DNA of 64,000 nucleotides from Stomoxys calcitrans (taxonomy: Eukaryota; Arthropoda; Insecta; Diptera; Muscidae), in the NCBI RefSeq assembly GCF_963082655.1, contig NC_081553.1, forward strand, positions 30,449,080 to 30,513,079, in the 5' to 3' direction. Numbering within the stretch: position 1 is the first letter of the stretch; each line of letters begins with the position of its first letter. The translations under genes and the position numbers were made by a program. Shown piece by piece: positions 1-10,704 of this stretch. Under the pieces are notes generated by a model. It was not told the DNA's origin. It made no database searches and saw only the letters and a list, made by a program, of their open reading frames with translations.

Positions 1-310
1 ACTCCCGCATACTTTTCATATGATACCCATATTGTCCTTATCAGTCCACTTTTGATTTTGGGTGGTGTTTTTGGGGTAACGGTGGAGGATCCGCCCCCCT
101 TCCGTTATCAATAAATTTTAAAGCCTTTTCCTACTTCCTGGCCATAGTCTTAATCTACTCCCGAATACCTTTTATTTGAGTCCCATATTATCATGATCGT
201 CAAATAAACCTATTTTAGGGGGTTTTGAGAATGAGATATTTTCTGGTATCCGTTCGAGGTATCCTGAGATCGCTGTTCCACCATATATTGTCCTTCTTTC
301 TCCTCTCTGG
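1..310 (-). repeat. repeat family D fragment
   Basis: This is the reverse orientation of the module seen at 1190-2100, 26110-26900 and (same orientation) 40800-41300. Shared words include a 'cccatattgtcnttatc' block, 'ggggtaacggtgg' and 'taatctactcccgaatacc'. It is truncated by the window start. It is intronic relative to the SLC9B gene; the class is not determined. Confidence 0.6.
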
Positions 311-738
311 GCCTCTTGGCAGAACATTCAAGATATTTAGATATTATTATACCCTCATATTTTTCCACAACTTTTTGTGTTCGAAATAAATTTATTCTTT
401 TATAGAATTTATTGTAGTTACCTCCAATTGATTAATTCCTCTTAAATCGAAAAATTTTATACACTAAGAAAAACATTGCATTAACTTCTTAATGCATTTT
501 TTGTTATCTATTATCAGCTTTTCCCACTTCCGTTTCCAGCATCTTAATGCGTATTAATGCCAGCTTGGTATATGCGTGTAAACATGTGATGCGGAGTAAG
601 AGATTTTAATTCTTTCATGCTCTATAAACCGAACTAATGAATTGCTTTTAACTCTCTGCATTCGTCTTTTGTTTTTAATACCTTTTTTTGTACACATTTT
701 TAATATGCTTTTCCTTTTACACTTTTTCTAATCAACAG
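311..738. other. intron sequence, no recognised feature
   Basis: AT-rich unique-looking sequence upstream of the first visible exon. The last ~15 bases are the polypyrimidine tract and acceptor used by the 739 exon. No exon-like segment was seen. Confidence 0.6.
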
Positions 739-927
739 ACCTATGTAAATGGATTACGTTTTGTTTTGACCCTCTTGGGTGGAACCATATCAGTGATAGG
801 TAGTAAAGTAATCAAATATCCATCAGCTGGCGCCTTGGGCTGTGTAACGGTGGCCTTTATCGCAAGTATGGGATGGAAGCGTCAATTGGAGAAAATGACG
901 CCACAACAGCGGCTGGCAAATGAAAAT
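739..927 (+). CDS. SLC9B-family Na+/H+ antiporter, internal exon (first in window)
   Basis: This is an internal coding exon of a cation/proton antiporter of the CPA2/SLC9B (NHA, NHEDC) family, a membrane protein that exchanges Na+ or Li+ for H+. The acceptor AG is at 737-738 after a pyrimidine-rich tract, and the donor GTAAGT is at 928-933. The exon is exactly 63 codons, phase 0 at both ends, beginning TYVNGLRFVLTLLGG and ending QQRLANEN. It contains two hydrophobic stretches (FVLTLLGGTISVIG and AGALGCVTVAFIASMGW) that fit transmembrane helices, then a basic/polar loop. Joining it to the next exon reads directly into the family's conserved LLWKFLKP segment, which is the main reason for the assignment. 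The flanking open frame from 688 is intron read-through. The N-terminal half of the protein lies upstream of the window. Drosophila has two such genes (Nha1, Nha2); I cannot say which is the orthologue. Confidence 0.88.
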
Positions 928-1164
928 GTAAGTACATGATATCTTGGGCAACATTCATTAAGAAAATGTGGAGAAAAACCTGAGTTTGTTTGAATCATGC
1001 GAAGAGATAAAGATCTATGGACATTTTGAAGAAAGACTTCGCGTCACTCAAGAGTTTGTTTCAATTCCAATGCGAGCGAAAACAGAAGAATTTCGATGTA
1101 TAAACAGACTCATCAAAGTCAAAAGAGCTTAAAACTCATAAAAAATAAATACTAAAAGCCGTCT

Positions 1165-2475
1165 ATAACTTATATAAAAAACTCAATTTGTGTTTGCTTA
1201 TATCGGGAGGGGGCGGACCCTCCCCCTTACCCCAAAAGTACTAGCCAAAAATAAAAGTGGACCGATCGGGACAGTATGGGATTCAAATGAAAGTTATTCA
1301 AAAGTAGAATACGAATTTCATAATAAAAATTGGGTCCAAGTACCTGGGGGCCACCCCAGCTCCAAAACCCCTTAAAATAGGGTTATTGGACAATATGGGA
1401 ACAAAATAGCCCAAAATGGGCACATTAGTCAATCACGGATATATGGGACTCGGTTTATTTGTTCCGTATAGACTGAAAAGCGGCAGAACCGTTTTTCTCG
1501 AAATTTTTAGCATATTGTGTAGGTTGGTCTGGAAGGAAACATAGGCTATATACTTTTTAGGTATCGGAAGGGGACGGACCCTCCCCCTTATGCCAAAAAC
1601 ACAACCCAAAATCAAAAGTGGACCGATCAGGACAATATAGGTATCAAATGATAGGTATTGGAGAGTAGACTACGAATTTGTTATTAAAATTTGAGTCTAA
1701 GTACCCATCGGGCCGCCCCAACCACAAAACTCCCCCAAACAGACATATTGGACGTTCATTTCAATATGGAGTTCAAATAAAAGGTATTGGGGAGTAGATT
1801 TCGAATCTGACATACAAAATCAGATCGAAGTATAGGGGATCACGCCAACCCTCAAAAATGCCATTAGACCCATTATGACTATATGATACTAGGCTGAACC
1901 GATTTTTTTAAAATTTTCATAGATTGTGTATGTTTGTCTAGAAGGAAACATAGGCTAAATAATTTTTAGATATCGGCTGGAGGCGGACCCTTTCCCTTAC
2001 CTCAAAAACGCCACCCATATGTGAAAGTGGTCCGATGGGCACAATAAGGGTATCAAATGAAAGCTATTGGAGAGCAGAAAACGAATATGGAATTAAAATG
2101 TGGGTCCATTTACCCAGCGAACAAAACTTCTGCCAAATCGGACGAGAATTGCGCCCTCTAGAGGCTCAAGAAGTCAAGACCCAAGATCGGTTTATATGGC
2201 AGCCATATCAAAACATTAACAGATTTAGCCCATTTACAATCCCAACCGACCTACACTAATAGGAAGTATTTGTGCAAAATTTCAGGCGGCTAGCTTCACC
2301 CCTTCAAAAGTAGACGTGCTTTCGGCAGACAGACGTACGGACATGGCTAGTTCGACTTAAAATGTCACGATGATCAAAAATATATATACTTTATGGGGTC
2401 TTAGGCGAATATTTCGAGCTGTTACAAACATAATGACGAAATTAGTATACCCCCATCCTATGATAGAGGGTATAA
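1165..2475 (-). repeat. chimeric repeat: family D modules joined to a HINE-B 3' half
   Basis: From ~1190 to ~2100 there are three degenerate D modules, each with 'ggaccctcccccttac', a 'gtggaccgat' block and 'gggtccaagtacc'. Near 2110-2140 the sequence switches to HINE-B module sequence ('ccaaatcggacgagaatt', 'gaggctcaagaagtcaagac'). It then runs through the B tail: tttcggcagacagacg, a TATATATACTTTATGGGG block, and GAGGGTATA ending near 2475. The D-to-B switch is inside what reads as one element. The orientation given is for the B tail (3' hairpin end to the left, TATACCC end to the right). Confidence 0.6.
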
Positions 2476-3161
2476 TAATTAATGATTTAATTTAGATTTT
2501 TATACCCACCACCGATGGATGGGGGATATTCATTTTGCCATTCCGTTTGTAACACCTCGAAATATCCATTTAGGACCCTATAAAAACCTAAGACGATCCA
2601 CCCATGTCGGTCCGTCTGTCTGCTGAAATCACGTTACAGTCTTTAGAAATAGAGATATTAAGCTGAAACTTTGCACAGATTCTTTTTTGTCCATAAACAG
2701 GTTAAGTTGAAAGATGGGCTATATCGGACTGTATCTTGATATAGGCCCCATATAGACCGATCCGCCGATTTTCCTGAAATTTGGGATAGTGAGTTGTGTT
2801 AGGCCACTCGATATCTTTCTTCAATTTGACACAGACCGGTCCAGATTTGGTTATAGCTGCCATTTAGACCGATCTCTCGAATTAAGGTTTTGGGACCATA
2901 AAAGGCTCATTTGTTATCCGATTATGCTGAAATTTGAGTTAGTGAGTTGTGTTAGGACAGTGGATATCCTTCTTCAATTTGGTCCAGATCAGTCCAGATT
3001 TGAATAAAGCTATCATGTAGACCGATCCGCTGATTTAGGGTCTTAGGCCCAAAAGAGCCACATTTATTATCTGATGTTGTTGAAATTTGGGACAGTGAGT
3101 TGTGTTGGGCCCTTCGATATTCTTCTTCAATTTGGCTCAGAACGGTTTAGATTTGGATATA

Positions 3162-4071
3162 TTGGGTTGCCCAAAAAGTAATTGCGGATTTTTTAAAAGA
3201 AAGTAAATGCATTTTTAATAAATCTTAGAATGAACTTTAATCAAATATATAATTGCCATTTTGTTCGATAACCTTTTGCCATCTTCCTGGCAAATTCAAT
3301 ATTCCACACTCATAGAACTTCTGGCCTTTATCTGCAAAAAACTGAACCAAGTGCGATTTTATAGCCTCATCATTACCGAAAGTTTTACCATTTAGGGAGT
3401 TCAGCAAAGATCGAAATAAATGGTAGTCTGATGGTGCAAGGTCAGGGCTATATAGTGGATGCATCAAAAGTTCCCAGCCAAGCTCACTCAGTTTTTGGCG
3501 AGTGACCAAAGATGTGTGCGGTCTAGCGTTCTCCTGGTGGAATATGACACCTTTACGATTGACCAATTCTGGTCGCTTCTCCTTGATGGCTGTATTCAAT
3601 TTGTCCAATTGTTGACAGTAAACATCCGAATTAATTGTTTGGTTCCTTGGAAGCAGCTCAAAATATACCACAACCTTCCAATCTCACCAAACAGACAGCA
3701 TAACCTTCTTTTGGTGGATATCAGCCTTTGAAGTGGTTTGAGCTGGTTCACCATGCTTGGACCATGATCGTTTTCGACTAACGTTGTTGTAAACAATCCA
3801 TTTTTCATCTCCAGTTATGATTCGTTTTAAAAACGGATCGAATTCATTGCGTTTAATGTGCATATCACAAGCGTTGATTCGGTTTGTTAAATGAATTTCT
3901 TTCAATACATGTGGTACCCATATTAAAATTGACGCCAAACAAATGTAAACAAAATTTCGCGCACAGACAGAAGAAAGAATGCAATTACAGAGTCACAAGC
4001 CGTTGAAAAAATTTTTCAACGCCGACTATATTACTACTATATTACCGACAATTACTTTTTGGGCAACCCAA
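3162..4071 (-). mobile_element. mariner element, internally deleted (910 bp)
   Basis: Terminal inverted repeats start TTGGGTTGCCCAAAAAGTAA on both ends. The right end is diverged just inside the first ~24 bases. A TA target duplication is present at 3160-3161 and 4072-4073. The element is shorter than the ~1.3 kb usual for mariner and lacks the DNA-binding N-terminal part of the transposase. Transposase coding is on the minus strand. It inserted into a HINE-A module. Confidence 0.93.
3237..3938 (-). pseudogene. mariner transposase remnant (DD34D type)
   Basis: On the minus strand the frame reads VPHVLKEIHLTNRINACD, then IITGDEKWIVYNN (first catalytic Asp in GDEKW), then KADIHQKKVMLSVW. One in-frame TGA at 3684-3686 follows, and the same frame continues VYFELLPRNQT to ARPHTS and YSPDLAPSDYHLF (third Asp). 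Where the second catalytic Asp should be (HQDNARPH in the family) codon 3531-3533 encodes Glu, giving HQEN. The ~110-120 residue N-terminal helix-turn-helix region is deleted. The nonsense codon replaces a Trp retained at the same place in the copy at 44457-45077. So this copy is inactive in at least three ways: no DNA-binding domain, a stop, and Asp-to-Glu in the active site. Confidence 0.9.
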
Positions 4072-4545
4072 TAGCTGCCATATAGACCGATCTCTCGATT
4101 TAAGGTTTTGAGCTTATAAAAAGCGCATTTATTGTCCGATGTCGCAGAAATTTGGAACAGTGGGTTAAGTTAAGCACCTCGACATACTTCTGCAATATGA
4201 CGCAGATCGGTTCAGATTTGGATATAGCTGCCATATAGACCGATCTCCCGATTCAAGGTTTTGAGTCTATAAAAGGCGCATTTATTGTCCAATGTCGCCG
4301 AAATTTGGGACAGCGAGTTGTGCTAGGACCTTTGACATCCCTTTACAATTTTGCTCAGATCGGTCCCGATATTGCTGGTATATAGACCGATCTCCCGATT
4401 TAAAGTGTTGCGGCCATAAATGGCGCATTTATAATCCGATTTCACCGAAATTTGATGCAGTGACTTATGTTAGGCTTTTCGACATCCGTGCGGTATATGG
4501 TTTAGAGTGGTATATTTTTAGATATAGATACTAAAACGATCAATT

Positions 4546-5993
4546 TTCAATGTTAAAATTAATAGTTATAAAAAATTTCCTAACAAAAAATCTTATAATT
4601 GAACTCCTTCTGTTCTTTCTTTGTTCCTCATTTTCTTGCATATATTCCTTCCATCATAAAAATCATTTTTGTTTTTTTTTTGTGATACTAAATTACAAAA
4701 GTTTAACATCGCCAAGACAATAAAACTTTTGCTGACATTTGCATGGTACTCGAATAAATTCCATTGATAAACTTGGCATGTAAAATAATATCTTTACACT
4801 TGTCTCTCAATTATTTCAGCATAAATTTTCTTTGTACTTCTCCTTCATCGAGGAATGGTTGGTCGAGTATTTTTATGAAGTTTTCTTGTACCAACAACTA
4901 CATCACCAGCAAACACTCACTCACTCACTCATGTTGAATGCTTCCTTGTTTGTGGAGACAGTGAGTGAGCGAGCGAGCGAGTGAATGAGTGTATGAGTGA
5001 GTGAGTGAGTGCTTCTTTATTATCACTTTATCACAACTTAAGTGCATACAAAGTGGTTTTATCATGACTTTGCATGCCAAGCCAAGCGAAAGAGATGAAG
5101 GGACAGCCCGAGAGTAAAGAGGAGTCCATCAGACCGACAGACAAACACTCAGATGTTGGACAGACGTAACTTCTTCCATTTTCATCTTTGCATTCATGTG
5201 TATGCTTTCAACGTTCAAGGTACTTAAGAAGTTTGTGGGTGTGTGTGTGTGTGTGTTAGTGCCTCAGCTGCCCTGTCATTGTTTTTTGTCATTCGGTAAA
5301 CTGAAAGCTTTTCACACTTTTGTGACACAAAAAAGTAACCCTTAAAAGGAATCTTATCAAAAAGTCAATCTTGTTGACACATTTAATTGCAAGGACAGCT
5401 TATGACATTTGATTTTGTTCATTCCTATGGGGGCAAGGGGCTTTTGCCCTTCTCTCTCTCTCTCGCTCTCTGAGTATGGCTCATCTCTGTTTCCCCTTTT
5501 TTTGTTTGGGGCTGTTATTGCGCTACTCTACTATCTTAAATGCAAATGCAGTTATAGCCTCTCCTGCCCACTAAGTAGAAAATGTTTATAACACACACAC
5601 ACAAACACATAGACAAACGATTGCAAGAAGAGCAAAGCAGAGAACAAAAGAAGTCTAAAATCAAGTATGGCATACACTCACTCTCTCTCTTAAGATAACA
5701 AAATGAATAGAAATGAATGCATGCAAAAACAACAACAGCAATAGGCACATTGTTAAGTGTTTAGAAAAAAGTACGAAAACCTAAGGAAAAAATAGCCAGA
5801 ATGAAACAAAACAAAACAATTCTAGCTTGATAAGCATAATGGAATTTTAATCATCGTTGCATGGATTTGCACTTCTGCTTGGCTAATGGGAAGTACTGAG
5901 AGATATATTAAACCAGAGCAAAGAGTGCATTTCTTTAGACCAGCGATGCCCAAAATAAAAATGTGATTCTCTGTGTGCAATATATCTTAGGTA
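4546..5993. other. intron sequence with simple repeats
   Basis: Mostly unique AT-rich intron. It contains a CACT/GAGT quasi-palindrome at 4914-5011, a (GT)n run at ~5238-5255, a CT-rich run at ~5450-5475 and an (AC)n run at ~5592-5608. No exon-like open frame with splice sites was seen. Confidence 0.6.
4914..5011. repeat. CACT/GAGT inverted simple repeat
   Basis: A CACTCACTCACTCACTC run (4914-4930) is followed after a 30-base spacer by a GTGAGTGAGCGAGCGAGCGA-type run to 5011. The two are complementary and could form an imperfect hairpin with multiple registers. Intronic. Confidence 0.75.
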
Positions 5994-7390
5994 TTATATC
6001 CACCACCGTTGGATGGTGGTATATTCATATATTCGTATATTCACATATTCATTTTTTCATTCCGTTTGCGACATATCGAAATATCCATTTCTGACCCTAT
6101 ATCGGATCTATCTGTCCGTCTGTCGTCAGTCTGTCTGTTGAAATTACGATATAGTCTTCAAAAATAGAGATATTGAGCTTAAACTTTCTTTTTTGTCCAT
6201 AAGCAGGTTAAGTTCGAAGATGGGCTATATGGAATTTTATCTTGATATGGCTCCCATATAGACAGATCCGCCGATTTAGGGTCTTAGGCCCATAAAAGCC
6301 ACATTTATTATCCGATTTTGCTGAAATTTGGACCGATCTCTCGATTTAAGGGTTTGGGTCCATAAAAGACGCATTTATTGTCCGATGTCGCCTAAATTTG
6401 AGATAATGAGTTAAGTTAGGTCCTTTGTCATCCTTCTTCAATTTAGCCTAGACCGATCCATATTTGGATATAGCTGCCATATAAACCGATCTCTCGATTT
6501 AAGGTTTTGAGCCCATAAAATTCGCATTTTTGTCCGATGTCGGCGAAATTTGAGACATTGAGATAAATTAAGCCCCTCGACATATCTCTGCAATATGGCA
6601 CAGATCTGTCCTGATTTGGATATAGCTGCCATATAGACTGATCTCTCGATTTAAGGTTTTGGGCCAATAAAAGGCTCATTTATTGTTCCATGTCGCCGAA
6701 ATTTGGGACATTAAGTTAAGTTATGCCCCTCGATATACCTCTGCAATTTGGATATAGTTACCATATAGGCCGATCCGCCGATTTAGGGTCTAAGGCCCAT
6801 AAAAGCAACATTTATTATCCAGTTTTGCTGAAATTTAACATAGTGGGTTGAGTTAGGCCCTTTGACATTCTTCTTCAATTTGTCTCAGAAAGGTCCAGAT
6901 TTGGATATTGCTGCCATATAGACCGATTTCCCGATTTAAGGTTTAGGGGCCATAAAAGGCGCATTTATTATCCGATTTCGCCGAAATTTGGGACAGTGAG
7001 TTGTGTTAGGCTCTTCGACATTTTTTTGTGAAACGTGTCGCAAATCGGTATAAATTTGAATATAGCTGCCATATAGACCGATATCTCGATTTAAAGTCTT
7101 GGCCCCATAAAAGGCTAATTTATAATCCGATTTTTCTGAAGTTTGACACGGTGACTTATGTTAGGCTTTTCGACATCCGTGTCGTATATGGTTCACATCG
7201 GTTTATTTTTAGATATAGCTAGTGTACTTTTAGTATTTGGTCCAAATCGGAACATATTTTGATATAGCTGCTATGGGGCATAAGTTATGCATTTTTCGCC
7301 GGATTTTGACGAAAGCTGGCTTACATATATACCCGAGGTAGTGGGTATCCAAAGTTCGGTCTGGCCCAACTTAACGCCTTTTTACTTGTT
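5994..7390 (+). mobile_element. HINE-A element, near complete
   Basis: It starts with a slightly degraded TATATCCACCACCG and has the CCGTCTGTCGTCAGTCTGTC microsatellite. It carries about six A modules, the terminal 'ggatttTgacgaaagctgg' block, a degraded 3' palindrome (AGTTCGGTCTGGCCCAACTT) and the CCTTTTTACTTGTT end at 7390. A HINE-B element in the opposite orientation begins within 10 bp. Confidence 0.8.
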
Positions 7391-7396
7391 AAAATT

Positions 7397-8334
7397 AAAA
7401 CAGAACGAGGGCGTTCGGCCGGGCCGAATCTTATATACCCTCCACCATGGAGAGCATTTGTCGAGTTCTATGCGCGGTGTCTCTTTTAAGGCAAACAAAA
7501 AAAAAAATGAATGAGAACTGTTATGCTATTGGCGCTTTATCAAGTTAAAGTCCGATTCGGACCAAAAATGAAGTTAATGCTGAACATTGTAGAAGTCATT
7601 GTGTAATATTTCAGTCATGGGAGAAGCCGATGAACAAAATTTTTAGCCAAATCGGATGAGAATTGCGTCCACTAGAAGCTCAAAAAGTCAATATCCCAGA
7701 TCGGTTTATATGACAGCTATATCTGGATTTGCACCATATTTGGCACAGTTCTTGGAAGTCACCTCGTGCAAAATTTCAATTCAAGCTAAGATCACAGATC
7801 GGTTTATACGTTGTTGTGAAACAGTTGTTGAGAGTGATACCAAAACACCGCGTGCGAAATTTCAGCCAATTCGCATGAGAATTGCGCCCTCCAGCGGCTC
7901 AAGAAGTCAAGATCCAAGATCGGTTTATATGGCAGCTATACCAGGGTATGAAACAATTTGAACCATACTTGGCACAATTGTTGAAAGTGATCAAAACACA
8001 ACATGCAAAATTGCAGTCAAATCGCACGAGATTTACTCCGTCTTTAGGCTCAAGAAGTCAAGACCCAAGATCGGTTTTTATGGCAGCTATATCAAAGCAT
8101 GGACCAATTTGGCCCATTTACAGTCCCAGTATTTGTGCAAAATTTCAAGCGCCTTGCTTTGCTCCTTCGAATGTTAGCGTGCTTCGATAGACAGACAGAC
8201 GGACATGGCTAGATCGACATAAATTTTCATGACGATCAAGAATATATAAGCTTTATGGGGTCATAGACTCATATTTCGAGGTGTTACAAATTAAATAACT
8301 TGATTAGTATACCCCCATGGTAGTGGGTATAAAA
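7397..8334 (-). mobile_element. HINE-B element
   Basis: On the plus strand it opens with the 3' palindrome (GTTCGGCCGGGCCGAATC) and TATATACCCTCCACCATGG. It contains B modules ('cagccaattcgcatgagaat', 'gctcaagaagtcaagatcc', 'ggtttatatggcagctat') and a CGATAGACAGACAGACGGAC microsatellite. It ends at 'gtagtgggtataaaa' at 8334. Open frames at 7656-8190 come from the modules and are not genes. Confidence 0.8.
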
Positions 8335-8469
8335 ACGATGCGTACACCCCTGCACATGTTAATTTGTTGCTGTCTCAACAACGACTGAAACATAGAGCAT
8401 AAGAATATGTGTGACTTGCAATCAACGCTACCGTCAAGGGCCGGGGCACTGCTACTTTAGACACACCTT

Positions 8470-8745
8470 CAACACTAGATCGAAGTGGTGTCGCTATGTA
8501 GCACACCGTACGGACTCGGCTTAAAAATAGGAGGCTTCTTATCATTGAGCTCAAACATTTATCGGAGTGTACTTATTGACATGAGAGAAGTATCCACTAT
8601 TCTTTAATTTTCATGGCAATTTTGTTATAGTATAGAATCTCATAAATGTTGCCAGAATTCAGAAGAGAAAACCTCCACTGAAATTTTTTTCTGGTTTTTA
8701 TGCTAGGATTCGTGTCCAGGCGTTCAGCATCATAGGCGAGCTGTC
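8470..8745. repeat. rearranged tRNA-derived SINE (tail forward, head inverted)
   Basis: 8475-8620 matches the body/tail of the SINE at 24617 in forward orientation ('gtggtgtcgc', 'acggactcggct', 'ggcttcttatcattgagc'). 8648-8742 matches its tRNA-like head and adjacent body in reverse ('aaatgttgccag', 'aaaacctccactgaaa', 'aggattcgtgtccaggcgtt'). The head is degenerate. Confidence 0.65.
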
Positions 8746-8754
8746 ACACAAAGC

Positions 8755-9408
8755 TCGGAGCCTCGTCAAGTATGGTCCAAGCAAGTCCATACCCTAATAT
8801 AGCTCCTATATAAACCGATCTCCCGATTTGACTTCGTGACGCAATTCCTAACCAAATATTAAAAAAAAATGCTTGGAGTCTTTTTGTTAAGACTGCTTAT
8901 CAAGTGAAAGCGCTCTAAAGATAGCGTGTCATACAATCCGTTGGATAACATCACAAAATGCTCTATATATTTTAAAGGTTATATACATACATATATAAAA
9001 TTTCGAGGTATTACAAATGGAAAACAAATTAAGGTCATCAACAAAGTTAATTAAACCTTTTTTATGCATTACTTTGCAAGGAATGTATTTAAAAGTTTTT
9101 CCATTTGAACCTTATTGTTATACGTTGTGTAAACCTTAGCTTACATTTTGTGCCACCGCATTAATTCGAAATTCATAGCATATTTTTAGGCATAATTTAC
9201 CTTCCATTACTTGCAGGCACCTTTTGCCATAAATTACCTACTAATGCAATCCAAGCAAAAAAGATTCGAATGGGAAAGAAAACTTTACCAAATATGCAAT
9301 TGAATTCACTATGGGATTTTTAGCATTATATCCTTTCATTTATGGTTGTGTTTTTATATTTTCACTTACTGTATTTCTCTCTCTTTCTCTCTGCCGTTCT
9401 CATTGCAG
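8755..9408. other. intron sequence with a short HINE-B relic
   Basis: A HINE-B-like snippet at ~8765-8845 ('tatagctcctatataaaccg', 'gatttgacttcg') is followed by unique AT-rich intron up to the exon acceptor at 9407-9408. Confidence 0.5.
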
Positions 9409-9552
9409 GCAAGTGTATCCAAACGTCTTGATTTGCTGTGGAAATTTTTAAAGCCAGTTTCGTTTTCGCTTATTGGCAAAGAAATTAATTTTGCGGTTTT
9501 GGAGGGTAGAGTCGTTGGTTACGGTGCCCTGGTGGTGTTACTCGGAAGTCTG
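9409..9552 (+). CDS. SLC9B-family Na+/H+ antiporter, internal exon (second in window)
   Basis: Phase-0 exon of 48 codons. The acceptor is CATTGCAG ending at 9408 behind a long CT tract, and the donor GTAATT begins at 9553. The product starts ASVSKRLDLLWKFLKPVSFS and continues through LIGKEINFAVLEGRVVGYGA to LVVLLGSL. The WKFLKP...GKEI block followed by a glycine-rich hydrophobic helix is the part of SLC9B antiporters near the end of the transport core. The upstream intron is ~8.5 kb (928-9408) and the downstream one ~7.6 kb (9553-17103). A (GT)n run starts ~30 bp after the donor, which lets the frame run on artificially. No frameshift or stop interrupts the exon. Confidence 0.9.
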
Positions 9553-10704
9553 GTAATTATAATGTTTTTGTTTTTGTTCTTGTGTGTGTGTGTGTGCATG
9601 TGTTAGAGTACCATGCTCTGGTAGCTTTCAGTTCTGGCTCAAATGTTGTGTACAGGAGTCATGGTAGTGGTTTTGCATTGTTATAGCCCGGAAGGACATA
9701 CAAAAACAAAAAACTAAAATAAAACCGTGGCAACAAAGTTATGCAAGTTGTTGGTTGCCACCGTCATACTTCTACAAGGAGATTGTTTTCATACCTCTTT
9801 TGTGCTGTAGTATGCATTAAAGGAAAGTTACATTTATTTGGCGCTGATCGCCTATATTCGAATCCTAGCGATATTCTTACTAGGATTCACCCAGAATCCA
9901 ATAGAAGAGCCCAATAGCCATCCAAAGGAAAGGGGACCCGTATTTACGGATGTTTGTGGTAATGATACATATTTGTAAAACTGGGTATTTTGAAAGCTCT
10001 TTACCATAAATAGCTTCAAATTTGGCACTATCTACCTTTTTACAGATATAAGGTCTAGCATATTCAACCGATTTTTAAAAAGTTTTTATTAGAACTTATG
10101 TTGGTTATATCTACCTTGTTTCCCATGAACTTCTTCATTTGGTGCGGAATGTGCAGAGTATCCATAAGGTCGGTGTTTCCCGACCTATGTTTGGTGCTTT
10201 CTTTTTTCAGTTTGTTTTTATTTTGGTTCATTTTGTTTTCCTTTGGCTTTTTGGGTTCATAACAATGGTCAAAATGGTCATTGTGTTTTATAAATGTATG
10301 AGGAAAGTGCCGTTTTTAATGCATACGAGTGCACTACTTCGCCGAACATGTGTGTATGTGTGCAAGTATGTTGGTGATGGCAAGGCTAACGGGACCATAA
10401 AACGGTTCTCAGAATATATGTAAAAACATTTTTTAAACAATAAATTCAAATGTTTTCATAGTGTGGGTTCTCGAAGGTTTCTTTGATTATTTTCCGCATT
10501 TTTCCGCCGGATTTTCTCTTGAAATTGTTAACAATGCAAAATTTTCTACGATTTCCTTTATGGGTGAAGGCATGCCTCTTATAGCAGAAAGGCGAAGGCG
10601 AAAAACAACTGATGAATGGACTTTGGCATGACCGTGAAAACTTCGATTCGAAAGATGTGAAATGCTTTGTTTCTAAGATAAAACTTTGAAAACCTTGAAA
10701 TGCT
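9553..10704. other. intron 2, proximal unique part
   Basis: Begins at the donor and includes a (GT)n tract at ~9583-9597. The rest is unique AT-rich intron with no recognised repeat or exon until the satellite at 10705. Confidence 0.6.

Larger units (their letters stand above)
2501..4545 (+). mobile_element. HINE-A element (DINE-1/INE-1-like), 3' truncated, interrupted by a mariner
   Basis: It begins TATACCCACCACCG with a GGATGGGGG inverted partner and a degraded TCCGTCTGTCTG microsatellite. It continues through A modules with 'gccatatagaccgatc', 'cgaaatttgggacagtgagt' and 'gcgcatttattgtccgat'. It fades out at ~4545 without the GTTCGGCCGGGCCGAAC / ACTTGTT 3' end. A mariner copy (3162-4071) sits in a TA of the module; deleting it restores 'ggatatagctgcc'. 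Non-autonomous, no coding capacity. Confidence 0.75.

Noticed and set aside
3459..3731. 90-codon plus-strand ORF
   Set aside because: Antisense shadow of the mariner transposase remnant.
9346..9606. Possible signal-peptide-bearing small protein (MCFYIFTYCISLSFS...)
   Set aside because: The N-terminal part is the polypyrimidine tract before the acceptor and the C-terminal part is a (GT)n tract; only 9409-9552 is coding.
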